Shown: positions 1-7,976 of the stretch, piece by piece
Numbering within the stretch: the stretch's first letter is position 1
How the letters are laid out: each line of letters begins with the position of its first letter
Translations under genes and position numbers: made by a program
Notes under the pieces: model-generated
Database searches by the model: none
Seen by the model: only the letters and a program-made list of their open reading frames with translations
Told to the model about the DNA's origin: nothing
Assembly: GCA_045658305.1 (NCBI GenBank)
Contig: JAZOUT010000097.1
Span: 1 to 17,052, forward strand
Direction: 5' to 3'
From: Aphodosoma sp045658305
Lineage (GTDB): Bacteria; Bacteroidota; Bacteroidia; Bacteroidales; Paludibacteraceae
DNA: 17,052 bases

Positions 1-1
1 G

Positions 2-70
2 GCGCTACCGCTCATACTTGAGAATGCTCTCAACCAACTGGAGCAACGAGGAGTAATCCTTAACGATTAA
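2..70 (+). CDS. Possible 3' end of an upstream gene (partial)
   Basis: One frame is open from the window edge to a TAA at 68-70 and gives a 22-residue tail with a helix-like pattern (LENALNQLEQRGVI), as at the end of a winged-helix or helical domain. A second frame (3-56, ending in a TAG-free stretch then TAA) is also open, so the frame is not certain. The strong terminator 24 bp downstream supports the end of a + strand gene here. The product cannot be named. Confidence 0.35.
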   Translation, partial: ALPLILENALNQLEQRGVILND

Positions 71-94
71 AATCATTAAGGTCCTTACAATACC

Positions 95-124
95 AAAAGA
101 GCCATCCATTCGGGTGGCTCTTTT
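95..124 (+). terminator. Intrinsic terminator after the upstream gene
   Basis: AAAAGAGCCA at 95-104 pairs exactly with TGGCTCTTTT at 115-124. Three more pairs (one G-U) close a 4-nt loop at 108-111, giving a 13-bp stem with A and T tracts on its two sides. It can work in both directions and isolates the region to the right from the upstream gene. Confidence 0.85.
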
Positions 125-211
125 ATTTCTCGCCTTTACACCCTACATTTACACCCTGCCCTTAAAAAATTACCCAAATCCGCGAAAATTTTAAGATTTT
201 TGCCATATTCC

Positions 212-242
212 TTTGTCATGTCAAAAATTTGTTGTATATTTG
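212..242 (+). promoter_or_regulatory. Bacteroidota-type promoter for the upstream RNA/leader
   Basis: TTTG at 212-215 (-33 element) is followed after exactly 19 bp by TATATTTG at 235-242, a perfect match to the Bacteroidota -7 consensus TAnnTTTG. A dyad TTGCG-GT-CGCAA (240-251) overlaps the predicted start of transcription. No convincing protein gene follows for more than 450 bp, so the promoter should first drive the structured RNA, and by read-through possibly the operon at 709. Confidence 0.75.
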
Positions 243-249
243 CGGTCGC

Positions 250-668
250 AATTCCACGCCGGGGATGTCTGCGTTAGAGTTGTAGGGTAAAATTGTGTGC
301 CTTAAGTAGCCATGCTACACCATTCTACACAACCACTACACTACTCTCACAATGCTTATCGGCTGGAGTAGCAGACATATTTAAAAGGCGTTTATTGACG
401 CTCTGTTCTGACCTTTTGGAATCTCGCAAATTTCAGGAAATTCAGGACTTAGCAACGGTAGATGCCCAACGGGATATAGATGATCCTTCTTGTGCCTGTT
501 TTTGGTACGTCATTTGCGTATATATGTATGCGCACACGCGTACCTTAACTATGTAGCACGGAGAATATTTATATTCGGCGTGGGCTTCGCGTTGTCGGTT
601 CTAATTTCCAAGGCAATGCGAGAGCCTCAAAAGGTGGAACTGGCAAGAGCAAGTTCCACGCTTTTTTG
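250..668 (+). ncRNA. Candidate structured RNA or regulatory leader, ~420 nt
   Basis: The stretch lies between a strong promoter (212-242) and an intrinsic terminator (634-667) and is dense in hairpins. ATGTCTGC (265-272) can pair with GCAGACAT (371-378). GTAGC (306-310) pairs with GCTAC (314-318). GGTACG (504-509) pairs with CGTACC (539-544) around an inner 8-bp hairpin (515-522 with 527-534). CACG (557-560) pairs with CGTG (579-582) around GAATA/TATTC. The arm 583-596 pairs with 612-626 over 14 bp with one bulged G. Short ORFs in this stretch (one of 87 aa with a GTG start at 293, one of 68 aa at 490) show no signal peptide or domain, and the helices explain the sequence better. I looked for the hallmark motifs of RNase P RNA and tmRNA and did not see them. 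The family is unknown. It may be an independent small RNA or a 5' leader of the operon 41 nt downstream. Confidence 0.55.
634..667 (+). terminator. Intrinsic terminator/attenuator just before the operon
   Basis: GTGGAACT (634-641) pairs with AGTTCCAC (652-659), with a possible extra GC pair inside, and a run of six T follows at 662-667. It ends the candidate RNA only 41 bp before the first operon gene. No good promoter is visible between 668 and 709, so it may act as an attenuator that lets some transcripts read into the operon. Confidence 0.7.
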
Positions 669-708
669 TATGTCTAAATTAATGACGAATTATTAAATCA
701 CAAATATT

Positions 709-2082
709 ATGAAGAAGTGTAATTATCTGCTATTTTTGCTATTTATGGCATGTGCAGTCATTGCATGTGCTCGTGTCGGAGGGTCTAATCATACTGTAGA
801 TTCAGATACGACAACCATGACCGTAAATACTAATGTAACACAGCCAACTATTTCAGTTGATCCTAATGGAGTAAAACCAGCTCAAACTTTGCATGTTTTT
901 ATTGAAAATTCAGGAAGTATGAATGGTTACATTAATTCTAATTCGGACTTCCAAATGGCAATAGGTCGTGCTATTCAATTAATGAAATTTAAGTATGGAG
1001 AAGATAATATAAAAACATACTATATCAATACTAGAATTACGCAGAAAGTACGACCAGATGGGACTGATTTATATACATTCGTACAACGAATGTTGCAGCG
1101 ATCACAATTCACATCTTCAGGCAGTACTGCATCTACCGATTTAAATGATATTGTAAAGAACGTACTTGACTCTGTTGATGAGAACAATACTGCGATTCTC
1201 ATTTCAGATTTCATTTATTCACTCCCATCTACTCACGGAGTGACTACGAGCTTGTTGTATGGATGTCAAAACCTCACAATGTCTGCCTTTCTAGAAAAGA
1301 CCAAAACATTACCTGAGAAGGTACCACTAGCCACCAACCTTATACAACTAAGTAGTACTTTTAGCGGACATTATTGGCATTGGCAGAGACCTACAGGTAA
1401 CCAATATGTAAATCTTAATTGTGCACGTCCATATTACATTTGTGTATTAGGAACTGATTGTAATGTAAAAGATTTCAACAAGAGCATTGACATTGTTTCT
1501 TTGCAAGGCTATAAAAACCAATTTACCATATCCAATAAAGACATGTCAAATGCTGCATATACTGTACTTGACACAAAATACAAAGTTGGAAGTTATCGAC
1601 ATACTAATGATTCTGCAATTCATAGTATTACGCATGCAAGGAAGAACTCACACAATGAATTTGAATTAGCTATTGGTATAGATCTGAGTGATTTTTCTAT
1701 GTCTGATTCTGACAAGTTAGATGTCGCAAATTATACGATTAATTGTGGGAACTATATTATTAAACAGATAGAACAAATTGATACAACAACATTGCCCAAT
1801 CCAACCGATAAAGTTCTAGTTAGAAAGAATCATTGTACCCATGCCATCATTCTTGAGTGTATTGGTTATCCTAATGATATTTCAATAAGTATAAAACCCA
1901 AATTACCTTCTTGGGTAAATAATGCCTCATCTATTGATGATAGATCTATCGCAACTGATACTAATGAACAAAGTAAAACCTTTGGTTTATCATACTTTGT
2001 GGCTGGTATTTCAGATGCATACAACTTTCTTGATAACGATAAGCAAAATTTTATGACTATTAATATTCGTGTAACAAACTAA
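709..2082 (+). CDS. VWA-like lipoprotein, first gene of the operon
   Basis: 457 aa. A lipoprotein signal peptide ends in the lipobox VIAC (Cys20), and a Ser/Thr-rich linker (about 24-55) follows. From about residue 61 the protein resembles a von Willebrand factor A domain. The strand LHVFIENSGSM carries a metal-site (MIDAS) motif at 66-70 with Glu66 where Asp is usual (ExSxS for DxSxS). A Thr in STDL (143) and the Asp of ISDF (167) fit the other two metal-site positions. The remaining ~280 residues are probably beta-rich and I do not recognise them. Being lipidated, it should sit on the periplasmic side of the inner membrane or on the outer membrane. VWA domains usually bind partner proteins through the metal. 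It lies 13 nt before a three-TM gene, so it is probably a periplasmic binding or sensing part of the machine. The metal-site assignment is inferred from motif order only. Confidence 0.7.
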   Translation: MKKCNYLLFLLFMACAVIACARVGGSNHTVDSDTTTMTVNTNVTQPTISVDPNGVKPAQTLHVFIENSGSMNGYINSNSDFQMAIGRAIQLMKFKYGEDNIKTYYINTRITQKVRPDGTDLYTFVQRMLQRSQFTSSGSTASTDLNDIVKNVLDSVDENNTAILISDFIYSLPSTHGVTTSLLYGCQNLTMSAFLEKTKTLPEKVPLATNLIQLSSTFSGHYWHWQRPTGNQYVNLNCARPYYICVLGTDCNVKDFNKSIDIVSLQGYKNQFTISNKDMSNAAYTVLDTKYKVGSYRHTNDSAIHSITHARKNSHNEFELAIGIDLSDFSMSDSDKLDVANYTINCGNYIIKQIEQIDTTTLPNPTDKVLVRKNHCTHAIILECIGYPNDISISIKPKLPSWVNNASSIDDRSIATDTNEQSKTFGLSYFVAGISDAYNFLDNDKQNFMTINIRVTN

Positions 2083-2095
2083 AAAATTAAACGAT

Positions 2096-2515
2096 ATGGA
2101 AGGATTTATTGCAAATCTCTATGAGTTATTCGGGGTCGCATACCTCGGGAATTTTTCAACGGACATGTATAATAATGGATTCTATTTGCCCATTTTTATC
2201 ATCATGGTAGCGGCTATTTTTTTAGTAGCGTGTGTTTACTATTACTTGGTCAACCATCCAAGAGTTAACCGTTGGTATCATTGGTTAGTTTTTAACTTGG
2301 GAACTGGAATTACAAACTTTATTGTCACTTGGATTGTTTCTCACAATAAGATTGAGGCGTTCTATGCTACTCAGGGCATGTATTCTCCACACGATTGGAC
2401 AAATTATCTTATCCTTTCATTAATAGCCTTATTATGGTCTTTTGTATTTTACTTCCTCTTTTCTTTCATCATCAAATGGGGAAGTCGTAATTGCAAACAC
2501 ACTCCTTTTTTGTAA
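2096..2515 (+). CDS. Three-TM integral membrane protein
   Basis: 139 aa with hydrophobic segments at about 30-52, 62-82 and 104-127, a short aromatic loop (83-103) and a basic C-terminus. No known domain is recognisable. The ATG at 2096 is 13 nt after the VWA lipoprotein stop and 19 nt before the tubulin-like gene, so it is part of the same transcript. It may anchor the cytoplasmic NTPases or link them to the VWA lipoprotein. That role rests on position alone. Confidence 0.75.
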   Translation: MEGFIANLYELFGVAYLGNFSTDMYNNGFYLPIFIIMVAAIFLVACVYYYLVNHPRVNRWYHWLVFNLGTGITNFIVTWIVSHNKIEAFYATQGMYSPHDWTNYLILSLIALLWSFVFYFLFSFIIKWGSRNCKHTPFL

Positions 2516-2534
2516 CTTATAAACATTATTAGAT

Positions 2535-4004
2535 ATGAGTAAATTATTTGTATTTGGTATTGGAGGCACTGGTTCACGCGTTCTAAAATCTCTTACCATG
2601 TTGTTAATGGCGGGAGTTAAAACTAATGTAGACGAGATAATCCCAATCGTCATTGATAAAGATGAAACCAATGGCGATATGGTTAAAACCAAAAGATTGA
2701 TTGAAACATATATTGCCACACAAGAGAAGTTTACCCATGATAGTGGTAAATTCTTCTCGACGAAAATGTCTTTGTTGGACAATAATCTTTGCCTGCCTCT
2801 GAAAGATAAGGTTAAAAAGTTCTCAGACTATATTGGAATTAATCAACTCGACACTCCCAATCGCGCACTTGTTGAGGCTTTGTTCTCTAAAAAAGCCCTT
2901 GATATGGAAACTACAGAAGGCTTTCGAGGTATACCAAGCATAGGTAGTGTTGTATTGAACCAGTTTGAGCAATCTGAGATATTTACAACATTTGCAAATC
3001 AATTCAGAAAAGGTGATAAAATATTTATTATCAGTTCTATTTTTGGCGGCACAGGTGCGAGTGGATTTCCTTTGTTAGCAAAAACATTACGTGGTGATAC
3101 ATTACTTCCTAATTGGGATGCAGTTAAGTCTGCTTCTCTTGGTGCAATCTCTGTGTTGCCATATTTTATAGTAGGTGAACCTAATGAGATTGGCAAAGTA
3201 GATGTAGATTCTGATACGTTCAGTTCTAAGGCAAAGGCTGCATTAGCTTATTATGCAGAAACTCTTGATGGCCAGATTGATGATATGTACTACGCTGGAG
3301 ATGCAAAACATTCCACATTCACCTATAGTGCAGGTGGTAGTAAACAAACTAACTATGCACATTTTGTAGAACTTGTTTCTGCATTATCAATTATTGATTT
3401 TGCCAATAAAAATGAAACTGAGAAAGGCAATCAAACTGCATATCATGAGTTTGGTATTCTTAATCCTCAACATCAATCTGATCAAGTCATTTTTGATGAT
3501 TTGCATGCTGATACAAGAAAAATTATTACGAACCCATTGATTCAACTCTATGCTTTTAAACAATATATGCAGTTGGAATTTGATAGAGAAAATAGACATC
3601 AACCTTGGTCACATAACTATCCCTCAAAATCCCAAAATGATTTTGATGCCACTTTCAAACAAAGTGCAGCTATGCAAAACTTAGATGAGTGCCTAAAGAA
3701 CTTTAGTATTTGGCTCAATGAGTTAGCGGACAATAAGTATCATAAACATAGTTTTATTCCATTTAATTTATCTGCCAAGTCATTTGCCTTTGTCAATGGA
3801 AAATCAGATAAGTGTATGATTAAAACAGGAAATTGGAGATACCAAAATTGGGCTTGGTTAGATAATGAGCTCAATAAGGCTTGTACCTATAAAGATACGC
3901 AAGTATCCGAAACCATGACCAAAGAGCAACGCTTTTTAGAGATATTCTATCGTGCAACAAAGAAATTTGTTGATGAACTCATTCCTAATTCACAAGATAA
4001 TTGA
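2535..4004 (+). CDS. Tubulin/FtsZ-like GTPase
   Basis: 489 aa, predicted cytoplasmic. It starts with a beta strand and the glycine loop GIGGTGSR (8-15), as in the first nucleotide-binding loop of tubulin/FtsZ proteins. A strand (DKIFIISSI, about 161-169) then leads into GGTGASG (171-177), the equivalent of the tubulin signature loop GGGTGTG that holds the phosphates. A PIVIDKDET segment (about 36-44) fits the loop after the second strand. The family is best described as bacterial 'tubulin-like' proteins of the Tubulin_2 type rather than cell-division FtsZ, since the C-terminal half is longer and unlike FtsZ and no FtsZ-type acidic tail for FtsA/ZipA binding is seen. It probably binds GTP and may polymerise. 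It lies 7 nt before the actin-like gene, so the two cytomotive-type proteins are likely translated together. Confidence 0.8.
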   Translation: MSKLFVFGIGGTGSRVLKSLTMLLMAGVKTNVDEIIPIVIDKDETNGDMVKTKRLIETYIATQEKFTHDSGKFFSTKMSLLDNNLCLPLKDKVKKFSDYIGINQLDTPNRALVEALFSKKALDMETTEGFRGIPSIGSVVLNQFEQSEIFTTFANQFRKGDKIFIISSIFGGTGASGFPLLAKTLRGDTLLPNWDAVKSASLGAISVLPYFIVGEPNEIGKVDVDSDTFSSKAKAALAYYAETLDGQIDDMYYAGDAKHSTFTYSAGGSKQTNYAHFVELVSALSIIDFANKNETEKGNQTAYHEFGILNPQHQSDQVIFDDLHADTRKIITNPLIQLYAFKQYMQLEFDRENRHQPWSHNYPSKSQNDFDATFKQSAAMQNLDECLKNFSIWLNELADNKYHKHSFIPFNLSAKSFAFVNGKSDKCMIKTGNWRYQNWAWLDNELNKACTYKDTQVSETMTKEQRFLEIFYRATKKFVDELIPNSQDN

Positions 4005-4011
4005 TAACATT

Positions 4012-7000
4012 ATGTCTAAAACATACGAATTATTAACTCTGCGTCAAGACAAAGCAGGTCAGGCAGGACATTGGCAAACTACACCTCAGTCCCCTTATAC
4101 TAATAATAGTATTGCTGAATCCAACTCTATCAGCACAACAGAACCAACCTCTATTCCTTCACCATTTGCGCGCATGGAATTGGCTCGGACAGCCTTTGCT
4201 ATCGCAGCTACTTGCAAGAGTTGGGAAGAAGTGCCTAATCGCTATAAAAAGATAGTATCCGATTGCTTAGATGTAGCTGAAATATTCTTCAACTATCCAA
4301 TGTACAGCAAAAATGTTGAAATCATAAAATGGGATAAGTCAAATTTGTCCAACACCTCGTTTGCAGATACAGAATTGGGCAAATCAATGAAGAAGTTTGT
4401 ACAGGGTGATAACGGCACATATCATTTTGATAGGATGTCTGCTATCTATTTATTAAACTATGTCGGTGATAACCGTCCAAACAAAACTGGACTAAACATC
4501 ATCGGTGCAACATCTCCGATTACAATGTTCTTTAGCGTGGACAACGATCTAAGTTATGTTGGCAAGCATATTCATTTTACTAATCAAGATAAACCTTTTG
4601 ATGGGAATTTCAATCCATTAGAAAAGCGTGATATCAATTTCATTCAATATATGGTGGATACGATTAATGCCTATGGACAAGGACAATTTGCACAAGATTT
4701 CAAAGCCTTATACGACTATATAATTGCTGCTACAAATAGATTAGATAGCAGCATACAACTTACACACAACCATACATCTTATAATACGATAGAGTCTGTG
4801 GTAGGAACTGGTGACTTCGTCAATGTACTTGGTCATTACTTGGGTTGTGCTAAAGAGAAAGAGCCTACTCGCAGTGATTTTGAAATCAAATCTACACTTG
4901 TAACAATAGGAAAATTACCTCTTGTTTTACCCGTTGAGATTGGCAATGCTTATACACATTGTTCATATATTGATATTAATGATAAATGGGGTACTGGTTT
5001 ATGTGCACCGTTATCGGATTCAAAAGCTCTACATGAACGCATACTTCCAGGAAGAGCGGTCAAATACCCTTATTTGACAGTAGCAGATTTCTTCGAGGAT
5101 ACCATTATCAAAATGCCATATAAATTAAATAGTGCTGCGTATTTTAATGGTAATGTAGAGTCTGCTAAAGAATTGGATGAAAGTTATTTATTGCCTTTCA
5201 AACCTACTTTGTTTAACTATTTTACAACAGATGAATTAAAGTCTATGATTAAAATGACGGTAAGCGGATCTGTTGTACAAATCACTTTGGAGATTCCTAT
5301 TCAAAATTATTCTGGTAAATCTCCTATCTCATATGTGTCTTATACCAAACAATACCAACAAAACAAGAACGAGATTCATAATATTGGCGACACTACGCTT
5401 GCTAAATTTGGTTTAGGTGTATTCCCTCTTGTTCAGACAGATGATGTCAGAGTGGCTGACTACCGCATTGCGTTATTTGATAAAACTGGTATTAGTAATG
5501 TTAAGTTTTATCACAAGGCAAATGAAGTGGTGGATGTCAAATCAAAGCAACGTCGCGAATACAATACTGTCTGTGGCATAAAGACTTATGTCATTAGCAA
5601 GCAGCATTTTGATAGGATTGATATTTGCATAGGAAATACTCATGGCTATATCATTCCTATTTTTGACAAAAACGAAGGTACTAAGAAATTCCATTTTGCT
5701 GTGGACTTTGGAACAACTAATACTCACATAGCATACTCTGTTGATAACGAGAGAGATTCATCTGCTTTTGAATGCAAGCCACAAATGATTCGTTTGCACG
5801 AAAGTTATGGTGCTGATAAAGATATTTTTGCAGCATTTGAAGATAATTATGTGCCAACTGCTACATCAATGAGTTTCCCAATGCGAAGTGCATTCGCAGA
5901 AGCAAGACCTATAGACTATAGAGATGTAACCTACACATTGAGCGATGGTAATATTCCATTCCGTTATGAGAAAGTTGGTCCTGTGGATTATTTAGATATT
6001 CAAACCGGAGAGGATCTTAAATGGTCAGCCAACAAAGGACGAATTGAACTCTACATTAGGAATATTGCCTTTATTCTTCACAACAAAGTATTGTTAGAAA
6101 AAGGTTCATTAAAAGATGTACAAATCCGCTGGTTCTATCCTGCTAGTATGTCAAAATTCGTCCGTGATATGATGGAAAAAGCATGGAATAATGCTTATCG
6201 TGACTATTTTGACGCAAACTTTACTGATGGTGTAGAAAAGATAACATGCATGTCGGAGTCTATTGCTCCTTATTGCCATTATATCAATAAAGATTTAGCA
6301 ATGGGTATCGTTGCCACTATTGATATTGGTGGTGGTACAACTGATGTTTATATATCTGATGGTCAGCGCAATGCAGATGGTTCTAACAAGGATGGATACC
6401 TAATGTCATTCCGCTGTGCATCCAACGCTATATTTGGAGATGGTTATAATAACAATATCCATAACAATGGATTTGTTCGTAAATATCGACCTATTTTCGA
6501 GGATGCCCTAAAATCCGATGATGCATTGATTAGTGCTATGAAGAAAATCGCTCTTAAAGGCAATTCTTCTGAATTAACATCATTCTTCTTCTCATTAGCA
6601 TCGCAAGGTAAGCCTGGCTTGAATTTCCTTGACAAACTGGTAAACGATCAGAAATTCAAATATGTATTTTTGGTATTCTATTCTGCAATCGTTTATCATG
6701 TTGCTCAAACGATGAAAGCGAAAGGTATTGACCTTCCACAAACCGTAGCCTTCTCTGGTAATGGTTCTAAAACATTGCAAGTAATTTCACAAAACCATAA
6801 AGTGCAAGAAATGTTTGTAAAGAACATTTTTGAGAAAGTCTATGGTAAAACATATCCAAAGACATCTACATTCTATTTAAAGTTTGATAACGAAAGACCT
6901 AAAGAAGCTACTGCTAATGGTGGACTAGAAGCAACTATAGAGCAAGCAACGGCAGCACCTGAATTGGTAGTTCTGATGGGCACCAATGACCAGAAATTTG

Positions 7001-7335
7001 TACACAAAGAAACATTTGCTGAGATTTCTGATATACAAAAGAAAGCAATTGTTCAAAATGTAATTGACTTTATCAACTTCATTCCAACATTAAATGAAAA
7101 TAACGTGTTTGGAGATGCATATAGTCTAGATGTATCAATCTTAAACAATGTGCTTGATATATGCAGAAAGGATTTGGATAGTTATCTAACACTCGGACTT
7201 GAAAAAGTTAAGAGATTGTTGCTTGAAGATGCCACAAAGACTAATCTTATTACAGAGTCTTTATTCTTCTATCCTATTGTTGGTATGTTAAATAATCTAA
7301 CTAAAGAATTGTATGAACTGGATGTTAATTCTTAA
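4012..7335 (+). CDS. Giant actin/Hsp70-fold ATPase with long N-terminal extension
   Basis: 1107 aa from the ATG at 4012. An upstream in-frame GTG (3952) lies inside the previous gene and is less likely. The C-terminal half has the actin/Hsp70 ATPase signature: phosphate-1 loop AVDFGTTNTH (D565 to T569), phosphate-2 loop DIGGGTTD (771-778), and an adenosine-type loop FSGNGSK (914-920) near the end of the fold. The N-terminal ~550 residues are soluble and mixed alpha/beta and match no family I recognise, about doubling the usual ATPase length. Proteins of this fold act as chaperones, filaments or ATP-gated switches. The extension could bind the tubulin-like partner, the channel protein or a trigger. 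The last 23 nt overlap the start of the next gene. This is not DnaK, since no substrate-binding domain or lid follows the ATPase core in the usual order. Confidence 0.85.
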   Translation: MSKTYELLTLRQDKAGQAGHWQTTPQSPYTNNSIAESNSISTTEPTSIPSPFARMELARTAFAIAATCKSWEEVPNRYKKIVSDCLDVAEIFFNYPMYSKNVEIIKWDKSNLSNTSFADTELGKSMKKFVQGDNGTYHFDRMSAIYLLNYVGDNRPNKTGLNIIGATSPITMFFSVDNDLSYVGKHIHFTNQDKPFDGNFNPLEKRDINFIQYMVDTINAYGQGQFAQDFKALYDYIIAATNRLDSSIQLTHNHTSYNTIESVVGTGDFVNVLGHYLGCAKEKEPTRSDFEIKSTLVTIGKLPLVLPVEIGNAYTHCSYIDINDKWGTGLCAPLSDSKALHERILPGRAVKYPYLTVADFFEDTIIKMPYKLNSAAYFNGNVESAKELDESYLLPFKPTLFNYFTTDELKSMIKMTVSGSVVQITLEIPIQNYSGKSPISYVSYTKQYQQNKNEIHNIGDTTLAKFGLGVFPLVQTDDVRVADYRIALFDKTGISNVKFYHKANEVVDVKSKQRREYNTVCGIKTYVISKQHFDRIDICIGNTHGYIIPIFDKNEGTKKFHFAVDFGTTNTHIAYSVDNERDSSAFECKPQMIRLHESYGADKDIFAAFEDNYVPTATSMSFPMRSAFAEARPIDYRDVTYTLSDGNIPFRYEKVGPVDYLDIQTGEDLKWSANKGRIELYIRNIAFILHNKVLLEKGSLKDVQIRWFYPASMSKFVRDMMEKAWNNAYRDYFDANFTDGVEKITCMSESIAPYCHYINKDLAMGIVATIDIGGGTTDVYISDGQRNADGSNKDGYLMSFRCASNAIFGDGYNNNIHNNGFVRKYRPIFEDALKSDDALISAMKKIALKGNSSELTSFFFSLASQGKPGLNFLDKLVNDQKFKYVFLVFYSAIVYHVAQTMKAKGIDLPQTVAFSGNGSKTLQVISQNHKVQEMFVKNIFEKVYGKTYPKTSTFYLKFDNERPKEATANGGLEATIEQATAAPELVVLMGTNDQKFVHKETFAEISDIQKKAIVQNVIDFINFIPTLNENNVFGDAYSLDVSILNNVLDICRKDLDSYLTLGLEKVKRLLLEDATKTNLITESLFFYPIVGMLNNLTKELYELDVNS

Positions 7336-7975
7336 ATATCTTGTTGCGCTATGTGCTGTCGTATCATTCGGCTTAAACATAGTGGTGATTGTTTATCTCT
7401 TCCTGCGACATAAAACTCGCAGGGACGAGATGATTACGACTGTCATAAATAGTAAACGCTTTGAAGAAAAATTGAACAAATTAAAAAATTCTGTCTCTAA
7501 ACAAATATCTAATATAAGCATAACTTTATCTTCAACAACAAAAGAATTGGTAAAGAAAGAGATTATTGACGAGATAAGGTATTTGCAACAATTAGACAAA
7601 ACAGAAAACTATTCAAAAATCAGTAGTGGTACGGTTGCTGCAAACTATCAATCTATACCAATTGTAGAGAAGAAACTATATTATGCAACAGCGGTGAATG
7701 AGGAGAACCAGGATACTTTTTATAGTGTGAGCGATACTCCTACTAAGGGCGAATCTATTTTTAAACTTACAGAAGTTCAAGCTAATCTATGCGAGTTTGA
7801 AGTCTACGCAGATGCTTATTCACTTATTTTGCAAGAACCCGAGTATCTTCGTGGCGCATGTACCATAGAGAAAACTGGAAATATAAATATTACAACGATA
7901 CAAAAAGGTTTGGCAGAACGTACCATTGATGGGAAATGGGCAGTAAGACTGCAAGCAAAAGTAAAAATTGACTAA
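7313..7975 (+). CDS. Membrane-anchored coiled-coil protein
   Basis: 220 aa from ATG 7313, overlapping the end of the ATPase gene by 23 nt. A second ATG at 7322 would shorten the protein by three residues. One TM helix (about 7-31) is followed by basic residues (HKTRRDE), which suggests N-out and a cytoplasmic body. An amphipathic, coiled-coil-prone segment (about 45-100) leads to a globular beta-rich domain (about 118-220) of unknown family. The next gene starts 1 nt after its stop. The layout of TM anchor, stalk and head suits a scaffold that couples cytoplasmic NTPases to the channel complex, but there is no homology evidence for this. Confidence 0.75.
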   Translation: MNWMLILKYLVALCAVVSFGLNIVVIVYLFLRHKTRRDEMITTVINSKRFEEKLNKLKNSVSKQISNISITLSSTTKELVKKEIIDEIRYLQQLDKTENYSKISSGTVAANYQSIPIVEKKLYYATAVNEENQDTFYSVSDTPTKGESIFKLTEVQANLCEFEVYADAYSLILQEPEYLRGACTIEKTGNINITTIQKGLAERTIDGKWAVRLQAKVKID

Positions 7976-7976
7976 T

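Noticed and set aside
250..668. RNase P RNA or tmRNA
   Set aside because: Size is right, but the conserved GAGGAAAGTCC-type motif of RNase P RNA and the tRNA-like ends and tag frame of tmRNA were not found.
293..696. Two overlapping ORFs of 87 and 68 aa, and a fragment reading GLRVV like the end of a SUMF1 domain
   Set aside because: No supportive start context, signal peptide or domain. The GLRVV reading has a stop just upstream, and the bases are explained by RNA helices (583-626) and a terminator.
2535..4004. Cell-division FtsZ
   Set aside because: Length, C-terminal half and gene context differ. Only the nucleotide loops are shared.
3952..4011. Upstream GTG start for the actin-like gene
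   Set aside because: It would overlap the tubulin-like gene by 53 nt. The ATG at 4012 fits the operon spacing and gives a natural MSK start.
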